Under the pieces are notes generated by a model. That model worked only from the letters and a program-made list of their open reading frames with translations. It was not told where the DNA came from and ran no database searches. A DNA stretch of 25,968 nucleotides, taken from contig JBBQAA010000006.1 in NCBI GenBank assembly GCA_038276395.1, positions 1 to 25,968 on the forward strand. Reading direction: 5' to 3'. Position 1 is the stretch's first letter, and every line of letters starts with the position of its first letter. This DNA comes from JBBQAA01 sp038276395 (GTDB taxonomy: Bacteria; Actinomycetota; Thermoleophilia; Solirubrobacterales; Solirubrobacteraceae). This document shows positions 1 to 6,614 of the stretch, piece by piece. A program made the translations under genes and the position numbers.

Positions 1-395
1 ACGTGGTCGCGCACGGCACCGAGGGCGAGGAACAGCGGGATCCCGAGCAGCCGCGCGCGCAGGTCGTGCAGCGCCGAGTCCACGGCGGACAGGGCCATGG
101 CGCCGATGCCCGACTGCCCGGCGTTCCGCAGCGCCGCGTGCATCGCCGCCCAGGCGGCCTCGGGCGCGAGCGCGTCGCGGCCCTCCACCTCGCCGGCGAG
201 CGTGCCGGCGACGACGCTCGCCGCCGCGGCCGGGGCGTAGGTGTAGCCGAGGCCGGTCTCGTCGCCGCCGCGGGCGTGGACGACGACGATCGTCGTCGAG
301 TCCCACTCGAGCGTGCCGTCGGACTCCGGCGCGTCGGTGGGGACCGTGTAGGCGAGGGCCTCGAGCCCGTCGATCCTGACGTCGGGGTCAGGCAC
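1..395 (-). CDS. Enolase-superfamily (mandelate racemase/muconate lactonizing type) enzyme, 3'-truncated by window edge
   Basis: The frame opens at a GTG (395-393) that overlaps the TGA of the upstream GMC gene, and it stays open for 131 codons to the window edge. The translation has the N-terminal capping-domain pattern of the MR/MLE family: an early 'DGLEALAYTVPT', then 'WDSTTIVVVHA', 'GLGYTYA', and the helix 'AALRNAGQSGIGAMALSAVDSALHDLRAR' that precedes the barrel. Family members abstract a proton alpha to a carboxylate with Mg2+; many dehydrate sugar acids to 2-keto-3-deoxy acids. The barrel, with the metal ligands and catalytic Lys/His, lies outside the window, so the substrate cannot be inferred from residues. 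It is the last visible gene of a coupled five-gene operon, which suggests a role in sugar-acid breakdown. Confidence 0.8.
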   Translation of the reverse strand, partial: MPDPDVRIDGLEALAYTVPTDAPESDGTLEWDSTTIVVVHARGGDETGLGYTYAPAAAASVVAGTLAGEVEGRDALAPEAAWAAMHAALRNAGQSGIGAMALSAVDSALHDLRARLLGIPLFLALGAVRDH

Positions 396-2073
396 CGGCC
401 GCCGCTCCCGCGCTACCGCGCGCCTCCACGCGCTTCTCGCCCAGGCGCTCGGCCAGGCGCGAGGCCAGCGCCATGATCGTCAGCGCCGGGTTGGCCGAGC
501 CCTGCGTGGGCATGACGCTGCCGTCGCACACGAACAGGTTGGGGACCTCCCAGGCCCGGTGGTCGGCGTCGATCACCGAGTGCTCGGGATCCGTGCCCAT
601 CCGGCAGCCGCCGACGAGATGGGCGTGGCGGTCGATGGCCAGGGTGTCCTGGGCGCCCGCCGCCTCCCATATCTCCTCCAGGCGCTTCTTTCCCCAGGCG
701 ATGTTCTTCTCGTCGTTCTCGGTGTGGGTGTAGTCGAAGCGCGCGACCCGCACGCCGTGGGAGTCCTTCTCGTCGGCCAGCGTCACGCGGTTCTCGGCGC
801 GGGGGAGGAGCTCGCACAGCAGCCCGAGGGTCGACCAGTGGTTGTAATCGCGCATGTACTCGCGCAGCGCGTGGCCCCAGTGGCCGTCGGCGAGCACGTG
901 CTCGGCCCAGCCGATCGGCAGCGGCCCGACAGTCTGGATCGACATCCCCCGGGCGAAGCCACGGGACTCGTCGGTCTCGTAGAACTGCTCGGAGCAGATC
1001 TCCGGCGGGGGCGCCTTGTACTGGTGGACGCGCTCGGGGAACCGTCCCGCCACCTGAGGCGCCCCCTGAACCATCGCGTAGCGCCCGACCTGGTCGTGGG
1101 AGTTGGCCAGGCCGTGGGGGAAGCGGGCGCTCGTCGAGTTGAGCAGCAGGCGCGGGCTCTCGATCGAGTAGCCCGCGACGGCGACCGCGGCCGCGCGCTG
1201 GAAGCGCTCCCGCCCGTCGCGCATGTAGGTCACGCCCGTGCAGCGCCCGGACTCGTCGATCTCCACCCGCACGACGTGGGCGTTCGCCCGGACCTCGACA
1301 CCGTGCTCGATCGCGTCGGGGAGGTGGGTGACGAACGGCGAGCCCTTGGCGTTGACCTTGCACGCCTGGAGGCAGAACCCCCGGTAGATGCAGTGGGGGC
1401 GGTTGCCGAAGGCCCCGTTGGTGATGGCCACGGGGCCGACGCGCATCTCGATCCCCGCCTTGCGCGCGCCCTCCCACGCCTGGCCCGCCGCACCCGAGAT
1501 GGGGTGGGGCGCGTGGGGGTAGGAGTGGGGGTCGCCCCAGGGCCAGTCCTGTCCGGCGACCGGCAGCTCGAGCTCGACCCGCTCGTAGTGGGGCCGAAGG
1601 TCGGCGTAGGAGATCGGCCAGTCCTTGCCCACGCCGTCGCGGGTGTAGGTCTCGAAGTCCGAGGGATGGAAGCGCGGCGCGTAGCCGGCGTAGTGGATCA
1701 TCGAGCCGCCGACCCCATGGCCCGAGTTGTTCTTCCCGAGCTCGATCGGGTCGCCGCCGCCGATCACCCGCGGCGCCGTCCAGTAGATGTGGTGCTGGCC
1801 CGCCTCGTCGGAGACCCAGTCCTCGTCCGGGTCCCAGAATGGCCCGGACTCGAGGATGGCGATCCGCCAGCCCCGGCGCGCGAGGCGCTGGGCGAGCGTC
1901 GAGCCGCCGGCGCCGGCGCCGACTACGACGAGGTCGACCTCGTCCTCGTCCTCGAAGCTGCGCATGGTGTCCCGGCCGGGGATGCCGCGGCGGTGCACGT
2001 CGAGCAGCCACGCCGAGTCGTTCTCGGGCGGGCGCAGGGCGCCACGGGCGAAGCGGCGGAGCGTCGTGCCCAT
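388..2073 (-). CDS. GMC-family FAD-dependent dehydrogenase with probable 3Fe-4S cluster
   Basis: 561 residues. The start ATG overlaps the previous stop (TGATG). The FAD dinucleotide motif GAGAGGS lies at 52-58 with the acidic 'LESG' end of the second strand at about 74-77. The C-terminal GMC motif has candidate catalytic His485 in 'AHLVGGCRMG' and Asn528 in 'GSANPALT'. Three cysteines at 228, 234 and 238 are spaced C-x5-C-x3-C. This is the spacing of the 3Fe-4S ligands in the Burkholderia FAD glucose dehydrogenase alpha subunit, so this is probably an electron-transferring dehydrogenase and not an oxidase. No Tat or Sec signal is visible at the N-terminus. The substrate is likely a sugar, polyol or aldonate (inference from family). 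Its partner is the adjacent subunit 3-like protein; no cytochrome c subunit is seen. Confidence 0.9.
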   Translation of the reverse strand: MGTTLRRFARGALRPPENDSAWLLDVHRRGIPGRDTMRSFEDEDEVDLVVVGAGAGGSTLAQRLARRGWRIAILESGPFWDPDEDWVSDEAGQHHIYWTAPRVIGGGDPIELGKNNSGHGVGGSMIHYAGYAPRFHPSDFETYTRDGVGKDWPISYADLRPHYERVELELPVAGQDWPWGDPHSYPHAPHPISGAAGQAWEGARKAGIEMRVGPVAITNGAFGNRPHCIYRGFCLQACKVNAKGSPFVTHLPDAIEHGVEVRANAHVVRVEIDESGRCTGVTYMRDGRERFQRAAAVAVAGYSIESPRLLLNSTSARFPHGLANSHDQVGRYAMVQGAPQVAGRFPERVHQYKAPPPEICSEQFYETDESRGFARGMSIQTVGPLPIGWAEHVLADGHWGHALREYMRDYNHWSTLGLLCELLPRAENRVTLADEKDSHGVRVARFDYTHTENDEKNIAWGKKRLEEIWEAAGAQDTLAIDRHAHLVGGCRMGTDPEHSVIDADHRAWEVPNLFVCDGSVMPTQGSANPALTIMALASRLAERLGEKRVEARGSAGAAAGA

Positions 2074-2810
2074 CAGCCCTCGCCCTGCTCGTCGAGGTCG
2101 GCCACCGGGTCGACGTCGAAGGCCTCGACGGGCTCCTTCGGGTCGATGCCTCGGGGGCCCATGTTGCGGCGCATGTACCCGCGGGGGTAGGCGGGGCCGC
2201 CGAAGCCGATCTCGTTCCACGCCCAGGGGTGGGAGTAGAACTCCGAGAGCGCGCCGCGCATGATGACGCTCCACGCGCGGGAGGGGTCGAGCTCGTCCCA
2301 TGTCCCGCCCTCGAGCTTTCCGTCCGCGAGGAGGCCGACGATCTCCCGCTGGGTCTCGACCGGGGCCGCGGCGAAGTCCTCGTGCCCGCGGGCGGCGGCG
2401 GCCTCGTCGAGGCCGCGCGCGACCCGGCGCCAGGTCTCGGGGTCCACGGGCATGTCGGCGTAGCGGTAGCCGTCGAGCTTGCCCGCGTGCATCTTCGCGT
2501 CGACCATCGCCAGCACCGGCACGCGCGGCTCGGCGTCCTGGGCGAGCACGACGTCGAGGAACGGGCCGAGGCAGCGCGCCTGCGCGGGGTCGAAGAAGCG
2601 CAGCGGCGGGGTGTCGGCCGCGCGCCGCTCGATCATCTCCCGGGTCAGGGCATCCCAGCGCGGGGCGTGCTCGAGCACGTCGTAGTCGGGGTAGCGCCCG
2701 TGCATCTGCGGCGTCCGGCCCCGGCGCTGGCGGGGCAGCTCGCGCGGGTCGGCGGGGCCGCCCTCGCGCCGCTTGGGGAGGTGCTCGGCATCGCGGAAGG
2801 AGCGCGCCAC
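2073..2810 (-). CDS. Gluconate 2-dehydrogenase subunit 3 family protein
   Basis: The GTG start (2810-2808) is chosen because it sits on the TAG of the preceding gene (TAGTG) and excludes about 96 upstream codons that only shadow that gene. The product is 245 residues. The pattern 'LRFFDPAQARCLGPFLDVVLAQD', 'LDGYRYADMP', a run of helices, then 'SEFYSHPWAWNEIGFGGPAYPRGYMR' fits the gluconate 2-dehydrogenase subunit 3 (gamma) family. Known members accompany a GMC flavoprotein and often carry a Tat signal that exports the complex. Here no twin-arginine signal with a hydrophobic core is seen, so either the complex is cytoplasmic or it is exported another way. It is translationally coupled to the GMC gene, supporting a stable complex with it. 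Confidence 0.85.
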   Translation of the reverse strand: MARSFRDAEHLPKRREGGPADPRELPRQRRGRTPQMHGRYPDYDVLEHAPRWDALTREMIERRAADTPPLRFFDPAQARCLGPFLDVVLAQDAEPRVPVLAMVDAKMHAGKLDGYRYADMPVDPETWRRVARGLDEAAAARGHEDFAAAPVETQREIVGLLADGKLEGGTWDELDPSRAWSVIMRGALSEFYSHPWAWNEIGFGGPAYPRGYMRRNMGPRGIDPKEPVEAFDVDPVADLDEQGEG

Positions 2811-3250
2811 TACCGCTCCCGGCGGGCGATCGCCGCGGCGAGGCCGATCCCGCCAATCATAGCCAGCGAGCCGGGGGCGAAGGGCGGTGGGCCCATGACG
2901 AGGTTGTAGGTCGGCTCGTGGAAGCCGCCGGGCTTCCGCGCCACGCCGCGCAGGTGGAAGTAGACGCCGGCGAGGCCGTCGGCCAGGTAGAACGCCGAGA
3001 GCGCGGGCAGGACCGTCTTGGCCGCCCGCTCGGAGACGACGCCCGCGACGCCCGCCGCGCTCAGCGCGGGGGAGAGGAAGACCGGCGTCCACATCCACTT
3101 GTTGCCGAACGAGCCCCCGTAGTGGTTCAGGTAGATCTCGGCGCCGAGCGGCATCGCGCTCGCCGCCGTGGCCGCGGAGAGCAGCTTCTGCGCGCGGCCG
3201 CGGCGAGCGTTGCGGACCGCCCGCCGCAGCATCTTCCGCGGCGGTCTCAT
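2810..3250 (-). CDS. Small multispan membrane protein of the oxidation operon
   Basis: 146 residues. The ATG overlaps the stop of the TPP enzyme gene (ATGA). The N-terminus is very basic (about 20 residues rich in R/K). About four hydrophobic segments follow: near 24-36, 55-75, 80-98 and 126-142. The soluble stretch 'YLNHYGGSFGNKWMWTP' lies between the first two and 'HLRGVARKPGGFHEPTYNLVMGPPPFAP' before the last. I do not recognise a named family. Its place between the TPP enzyme and the dehydrogenase pair, with 1-4 nt overlaps on both sides, suggests it anchors the dehydrogenase or passes electrons to the membrane; that is inference. The two His-containing loops could be checked as quinone or haem sites, but no classical haem motif (CxxCH) is present. 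Confidence 0.8.
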   Translation of the reverse strand: MRPPRKMLRRAVRNARRGRAQKLLSAATAASAMPLGAEIYLNHYGGSFGNKWMWTPVFLSPALSAAGVAGVVSERAAKTVLPALSAFYLADGLAGVYFHLRGVARKPGGFHEPTYNLVMGPPPFAPGSLAMIGGIGLAAAIARRER

Positions 3251-5028
3251 CGGGTCGAGATCTCCGCCCACTTGCCCTTGAGCGACTCGGTGATGATCCG
3301 CCGCGAGGCGGGGTCGCGCTTGAGCAGCGTCTTGGCCATCCCCTGGACCTGCTCGAAGCGGATGTGGGGCGGGAGCGGCGGCACCTCCGGGTCGGTGATG
3401 AACTCGATCAGGCACGGCTTCCCGGCGGCGAGCGCCTCGTCCCACGCCGCCCCGACGTCGTCGGGCGAGTCGACGCGGATCCCGTGGAGCCCGAGCAGCT
3501 TCGCGTAGTCGGCGTAGGGGAAGTCCGGCAGCTCCTGGGAGGCCTTGAGCCTCGGGTCCCCGGACATGACGCGCTGCTCCCACGTGACCTGGTTCAGGTC
3601 GTCGTTGTGGAGCACGCAGATCACGAGCTGCTGGTTCTCCCAGCGCTCGTGGTAGCGGGCGATGTCGATCAGCGAGTTGATGCCGATCATCTGCATGGCG
3701 CCGTCGCCGATCGCGGCGATCACCGGGCGGTCGGGGTGGGCGAACTTCGCCGCCAGCGCGTAGGGCAGCGCCGGGCACATCGTCGCGAGGGTGCCCGAGA
3801 GCGCGGCCATCATGTCCTCGCGCACGCGCACGTGGCGCGCCCACCAGTTCGTGGCCGAGCCCGAGTCGGAGGTGAGGATGGCGCGGTCGGGCACGCGCTT
3901 TGACAGCTCGTGGAAGACCCGCTGAGGGTTCAGCGGCTTGGCGTCCTGGAGGGCGCGGTCGTCGAGGATCTCCCACCAGCGCTTGACGTTCGACTCGATC
4001 TCCTCCTGCCAGACGCGGTCCTCTTTGCGCTTGAGCAGCGGGATCAGCGCGCGCAGGGTGGTGGCGGCGTCGCCGACGAGCGGGACCTCCATGGGGTAGC
4101 GCATCCCGACGAGGCGGCCGTCGATGTCGATCTGCACGCCGCGGGCCTGACCGCGCTCGGGCAGCCACTCCGAGTAGGGAAAGTTCGTCCCGACCATGAG
4201 CAACGTGTCGCAGCCCTCCATCATGTCGTTCGAGGGCTTCGTGCCCAGCAGGCCGATGGAGCCGGTGACGTAGGGCAGCTCGTCGGAGAGCGCGGCCTTG
4301 CCGTTCAGCGCCTTGGCCACCCCGCACCCGAGGAGCTCGGCCACCTGCCGGACCTCGGCCGCGGCGCCGATCGCGCCCTGGCCGATGAGCATGGCCACGC
4401 GCGCGCCGGCGTTGAGGACCTCGGCCGCCCGCTCCACGTCGCCGGGCGAGGGCGCGATCTCGGGCGGCCGGTAGCCGGGGGCGCTGAACACGCTGCCGTG
4501 GGCGCGCGGCGGCTCTGAGTACTCCTCCTCCTGCACGTCGTTGGGGACGATGAGCGCGGTGGGGGAGCGGGTGGCGGCGGCGATCCGCATGGCGCGGTCG
4601 ACGAAGAGACCGGCCTGCTCGGGCACGGTCATCATGTGCACGAACTCGTGGGCGACGTCCTTGTACAGGGAGATCAGGTCGATCTCCTGCTGGTAGTCGG
4701 CGCCGAGCGAGGAGCGCGCCTGCTGCCCGACGATGGCCACCACCGGCTGGTGGTCGAGCTTGGCGTCATACAGGCCGTTCAGGAGATGAACGGCGCCCGG
4801 GCCCGAGGTGGCGAGGCAGACCGCGACCTCGCCCGTGAACTTGGCGTGGGCCGAGGCGGCGAACGAGGCCAGCTCCTCGTGGCGGACCTGGATGAACTCG
4901 ACGTCCTCCCCGACCGCGTGGAAGCCGCCGAGGATCCCGTTGATGCCGTCCCCCGGGTAGCCGTAGATGCGGTTGACGCCCCACTCGTGGAGGCGGCGCA
5001 GAATGAACTCCCCGACCGTGATGCTCAT
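3247..5028 (-). CDS. Thiamine pyrophosphate-dependent 2-oxoacid enzyme (pyruvate oxidase/acetolactate synthase-like)
   Basis: 593 residues, normal length for the family. The N-terminal PYR domain carries 'RHEE' at 49-52, with the Glu that activates the TPP aminopyrimidine. A central Rossmann-like domain spans about 195-330. The C-terminal PP domain has the metal/TPP motif starting GDGAMQM at 441 and ending HNDDLNQ at 474-480. It matches the 'thiamine pyrophosphate-requiring protein' branch near pyruvate oxidase (PoxB) more than true acetolactate synthase. There is no C-terminal membrane-binding tail of PoxB type. An SD-like GAGG lies about 8 nt before the ATG. It is the first gene of the operon and faces the SDR gene across 135 bp, so the operon promoter should lie in that gap. 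It probably decarboxylates or ligates a 2-keto acid made by the rest of the pathway (inference). Confidence 0.9.
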   Translation of the reverse strand: MSITVGEFILRRLHEWGVNRIYGYPGDGINGILGGFHAVGEDVEFIQVRHEELASFAASAHAKFTGEVAVCLATSGPGAVHLLNGLYDAKLDHQPVVAIVGQQARSSLGADYQQEIDLISLYKDVAHEFVHMMTVPEQAGLFVDRAMRIAAATRSPTALIVPNDVQEEEYSEPPRAHGSVFSAPGYRPPEIAPSPGDVERAAEVLNAGARVAMLIGQGAIGAAAEVRQVAELLGCGVAKALNGKAALSDELPYVTGSIGLLGTKPSNDMMEGCDTLLMVGTNFPYSEWLPERGQARGVQIDIDGRLVGMRYPMEVPLVGDAATTLRALIPLLKRKEDRVWQEEIESNVKRWWEILDDRALQDAKPLNPQRVFHELSKRVPDRAILTSDSGSATNWWARHVRVREDMMAALSGTLATMCPALPYALAAKFAHPDRPVIAAIGDGAMQMIGINSLIDIARYHERWENQQLVICVLHNDDLNQVTWEQRVMSGDPRLKASQELPDFPYADYAKLLGLHGIRVDSPDDVGAAWDEALAAGKPCLIEFITDPEVPPLPPHIRFEQVQGMAKTLLKRDPASRRIITESLKGKWAEISTR

Positions 5029-5163
5029 ATCGACCTCGTCGCGTTTGAGTCAGCTTGTATCAATTCCTTCCCCGTGTTTCCCACCCGGGCCTACGTGCAC
5101 TCCTCGGAGGTTCGCGGCCTGACGCCAAGGCTTCGCCGCGCGCGGGACGGGTAGGTCCAGCTG

Positions 5164-6168
5164 ATGCCCTCCCGCGCCGCACCCACCCGGATCGTCGTGA
5201 CCGGCGCCTCGGCCGGGATCGGGCGCGCGACCGTGCGTGAGCTCGCCGCGCCCGGTGTCCGCATCGGCCTGATCGCCCGCGGGCGGGCGGGGCTCGAGGC
5301 GGCGGCGCAGGACGTCCGGGCGGGCGGCGGTGAGGCGCTCGTCCTTCCCTGCGACGTCTCCGACGCCGAGGCGGTCGAGGCCGCCGCGGCCCGCTTCGAG
5401 GCGGAGTGCGGGGAGATCGACTGCTGGATCAACGTGGCGATGTGCGCCGTGCTCGCCGAGGTCACCGAGACGACGGCCGAGGAGTTCCGCCGCGTCACCG
5501 AGGTGACCTACCTGGGCGCCGTCCACGGCTTTCAGGCGGCGCTGCGCCGGATGGTCCCTCGCGACTCCGGGAAGGTCGTCCAGGTCGGCTCGGCGCTCGG
5601 CTACCGGGGGATCCCGCTGCAGGCCACCTACTGCGCCTCCAAACACGCGGTCCAGGGCTTCGTCGAGTCCCTGCGCACCGAGCTCGAGCACCGCGGTTCG
5701 AACGTCTCGCTGACGATCGTCCAGCTCCCGGGCCTGAACACGACGCAGTTCACCTGGGTGCGGGCGCGGACGAAGAACAAGCCGCAGCCGGTCGCGCCGA
5801 TCTACGCGCCTGAGGTCGGCGCGCGCGCGATCGCCTGGGCCGCCGCGCACGACCGGCGCGAGCTGTGGGTCGGGCTGCCCACCGTGTACACGATCCTCGG
5901 CAACCGGATGGCATCTTGGGTCGCTGACCGCTACCTGGCCCGGACGGCCGTCTCGGGCCAGCAGACCGACGAGCCGCTTGATCCCGAGCGCCCCGACTAC
6001 CTCTTCGCCCCGCTCGACGATGAGCGCGATCACGGCAGCGCCGGGCCGTTCACGGACAAGGCCCACGGCCGGAGCGTCCAGCTCGCGGTCGCCACGCATC
6101 GGGGGGCCGTCGCCGCGGGGGTCGCCGGCCTGGGGGCGGGGCTCGCCACCGCGCTCGCCCGGCGGTAG
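5164..6168 (+). CDS. Short-chain dehydrogenase/reductase
   Basis: 334 residues. The Rossmann glycine motif TGASAGIG is at 13-20. The catalytic set is Ser143 ('VGSALGYRG'), Tyr156 and Lys160 ('YCASK'). The usual NNAG is replaced by NVAMC at 90-94, a small departure from the classical motif. 'CDVS' at 63-66 and the Arg at 39 after the second strand suggest NADP(H). The C-terminal 130 residues extend beyond a classical 250-residue SDR and end in a hydrophobic Ala/Gly-rich helix (about 312-331) that may contact the membrane. It is divergent from the TPP operon and is followed after 4 nt by a small membrane protein gene, so the two are likely cotranscribed. The substrate is unknown. Confidence 0.88.
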   Translation: MPSRAAPTRIVVTGASAGIGRATVRELAAPGVRIGLIARGRAGLEAAAQDVRAGGGEALVLPCDVSDAEAVEAAAARFEAECGEIDCWINVAMCAVLAEVTETTAEEFRRVTEVTYLGAVHGFQAALRRMVPRDSGKVVQVGSALGYRGIPLQATYCASKHAVQGFVESLRTELEHRGSNVSLTIVQLPGLNTTQFTWVRARTKNKPQPVAPIYAPEVGARAIAWAAAHDRRELWVGLPTVYTILGNRMASWVADRYLARTAVSGQQTDEPLDPERPDYLFAPLDDERDHGSAGPFTDKAHGRSVQLAVATHRGAVAAGVAGLGAGLATALARR

Positions 6169-6172
6169 AGCG

Positions 6173-6532
6173 ATGAGCCCGTCGGCCGAGTCCCGGGCGC
6201 TCGCCGCGGCGCGGGCGGGGGCGGGCGCCGTGCTGCTCCTGCGACCCGAGCCCCTGCTCGCGCTCGCCGGCGGGCGCCCGCCCGACCGCGACGCTCGGGT
6301 CTTCGCCCGCGTCCTCGGTGGCCGGCACCTCGTCGAAGCGGCGCTGCTCACCGCCCTTCCCTCCGCCACCGGCCTGCGCGCGGGCGCGCTCGTCGACGCC
6401 ATCCATTCCGTCACCACCCTGTTCCTCGCCGAGCGGGACCACCACCGGCGCCTGGCCGCCCTGAACGCGGTCTCCGCCGCGCTGCTCGCAAGCGCGGGGC
6501 TGAGGGTCGCCGCCGCGGAGGGACGCTCCTAG
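6173..6532 (+). CDS. Small Ala/Leu-rich membrane-associated protein
   Basis: 119 residues starting at an ATG four bases after the SDR stop. Hydrophobic Ala/Leu stretches near 8-35, 50-80 and 94-113 suggest two to three membrane helices, joined by 'RVLGGRHLVEAALL' and 'LVDAIHSVTTLFLAERDHHRR'. The pattern (GxRHLxEA, then DAIHxxT) is like unnamed small membrane proteins found next to oxidoreductases in actinobacteria, but I cannot name a family. The start is preferred over an upstream in-frame ATG because that would overlap almost 200 bp of the SDR gene. Confidence 0.7.
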   Translation: MSPSAESRALAAARAGAGAVLLLRPEPLLALAGGRPPDRDARVFARVLGGRHLVEAALLTALPSATGLRAGALVDAIHSVTTLFLAERDHHRRLAALNAVSAALLASAGLRVAAAEGRS

Positions 6533-6550
6533 GAGGAGAGCCTCGGCGGC

Positions 6551-6590
6551 CGGGCCATCCTCCGCCGCGCGGGCGGTAGCCGGCGGCCCG
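6551..6590. terminator. Nested hairpin between convergent genes
   Basis: The outer arms CGGGCC (6551-6556) and GGCCCG (6585-6590) enclose an inner CCGCC/GGCGG stem (6562-6566 with 72-76). It sits in the 82-bp gap between the convergent small membrane protein and GH15 genes. There is no T-tract, as is usual in GC-rich actinobacteria. It may serve both strands. Confidence 0.35.
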
Positions 6591-6614
6591 ATCGCTCCCG
6601 TGCCCACGCCCCGC

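Noticed and set aside
3..476. Plus-strand open frame of 157 codons at the window start
   Set aside because: Arg/Pro/Gly/Val-rich shadow of the minus-strand enolase-superfamily and GMC genes; no SD and no family.
559..2190. Long plus-strand open frame of over 500 codons opposite the GMC gene
   Set aside because: Typical antisense shadow in GC-rich DNA; the minus-strand frame has all GMC motifs.
5050..6417. 455-codon minus-strand frame opposite the SDR
   Set aside because: Composition is low-complexity Arg/Gly/Pro; the SDR on the plus strand has intact catalytic motifs.
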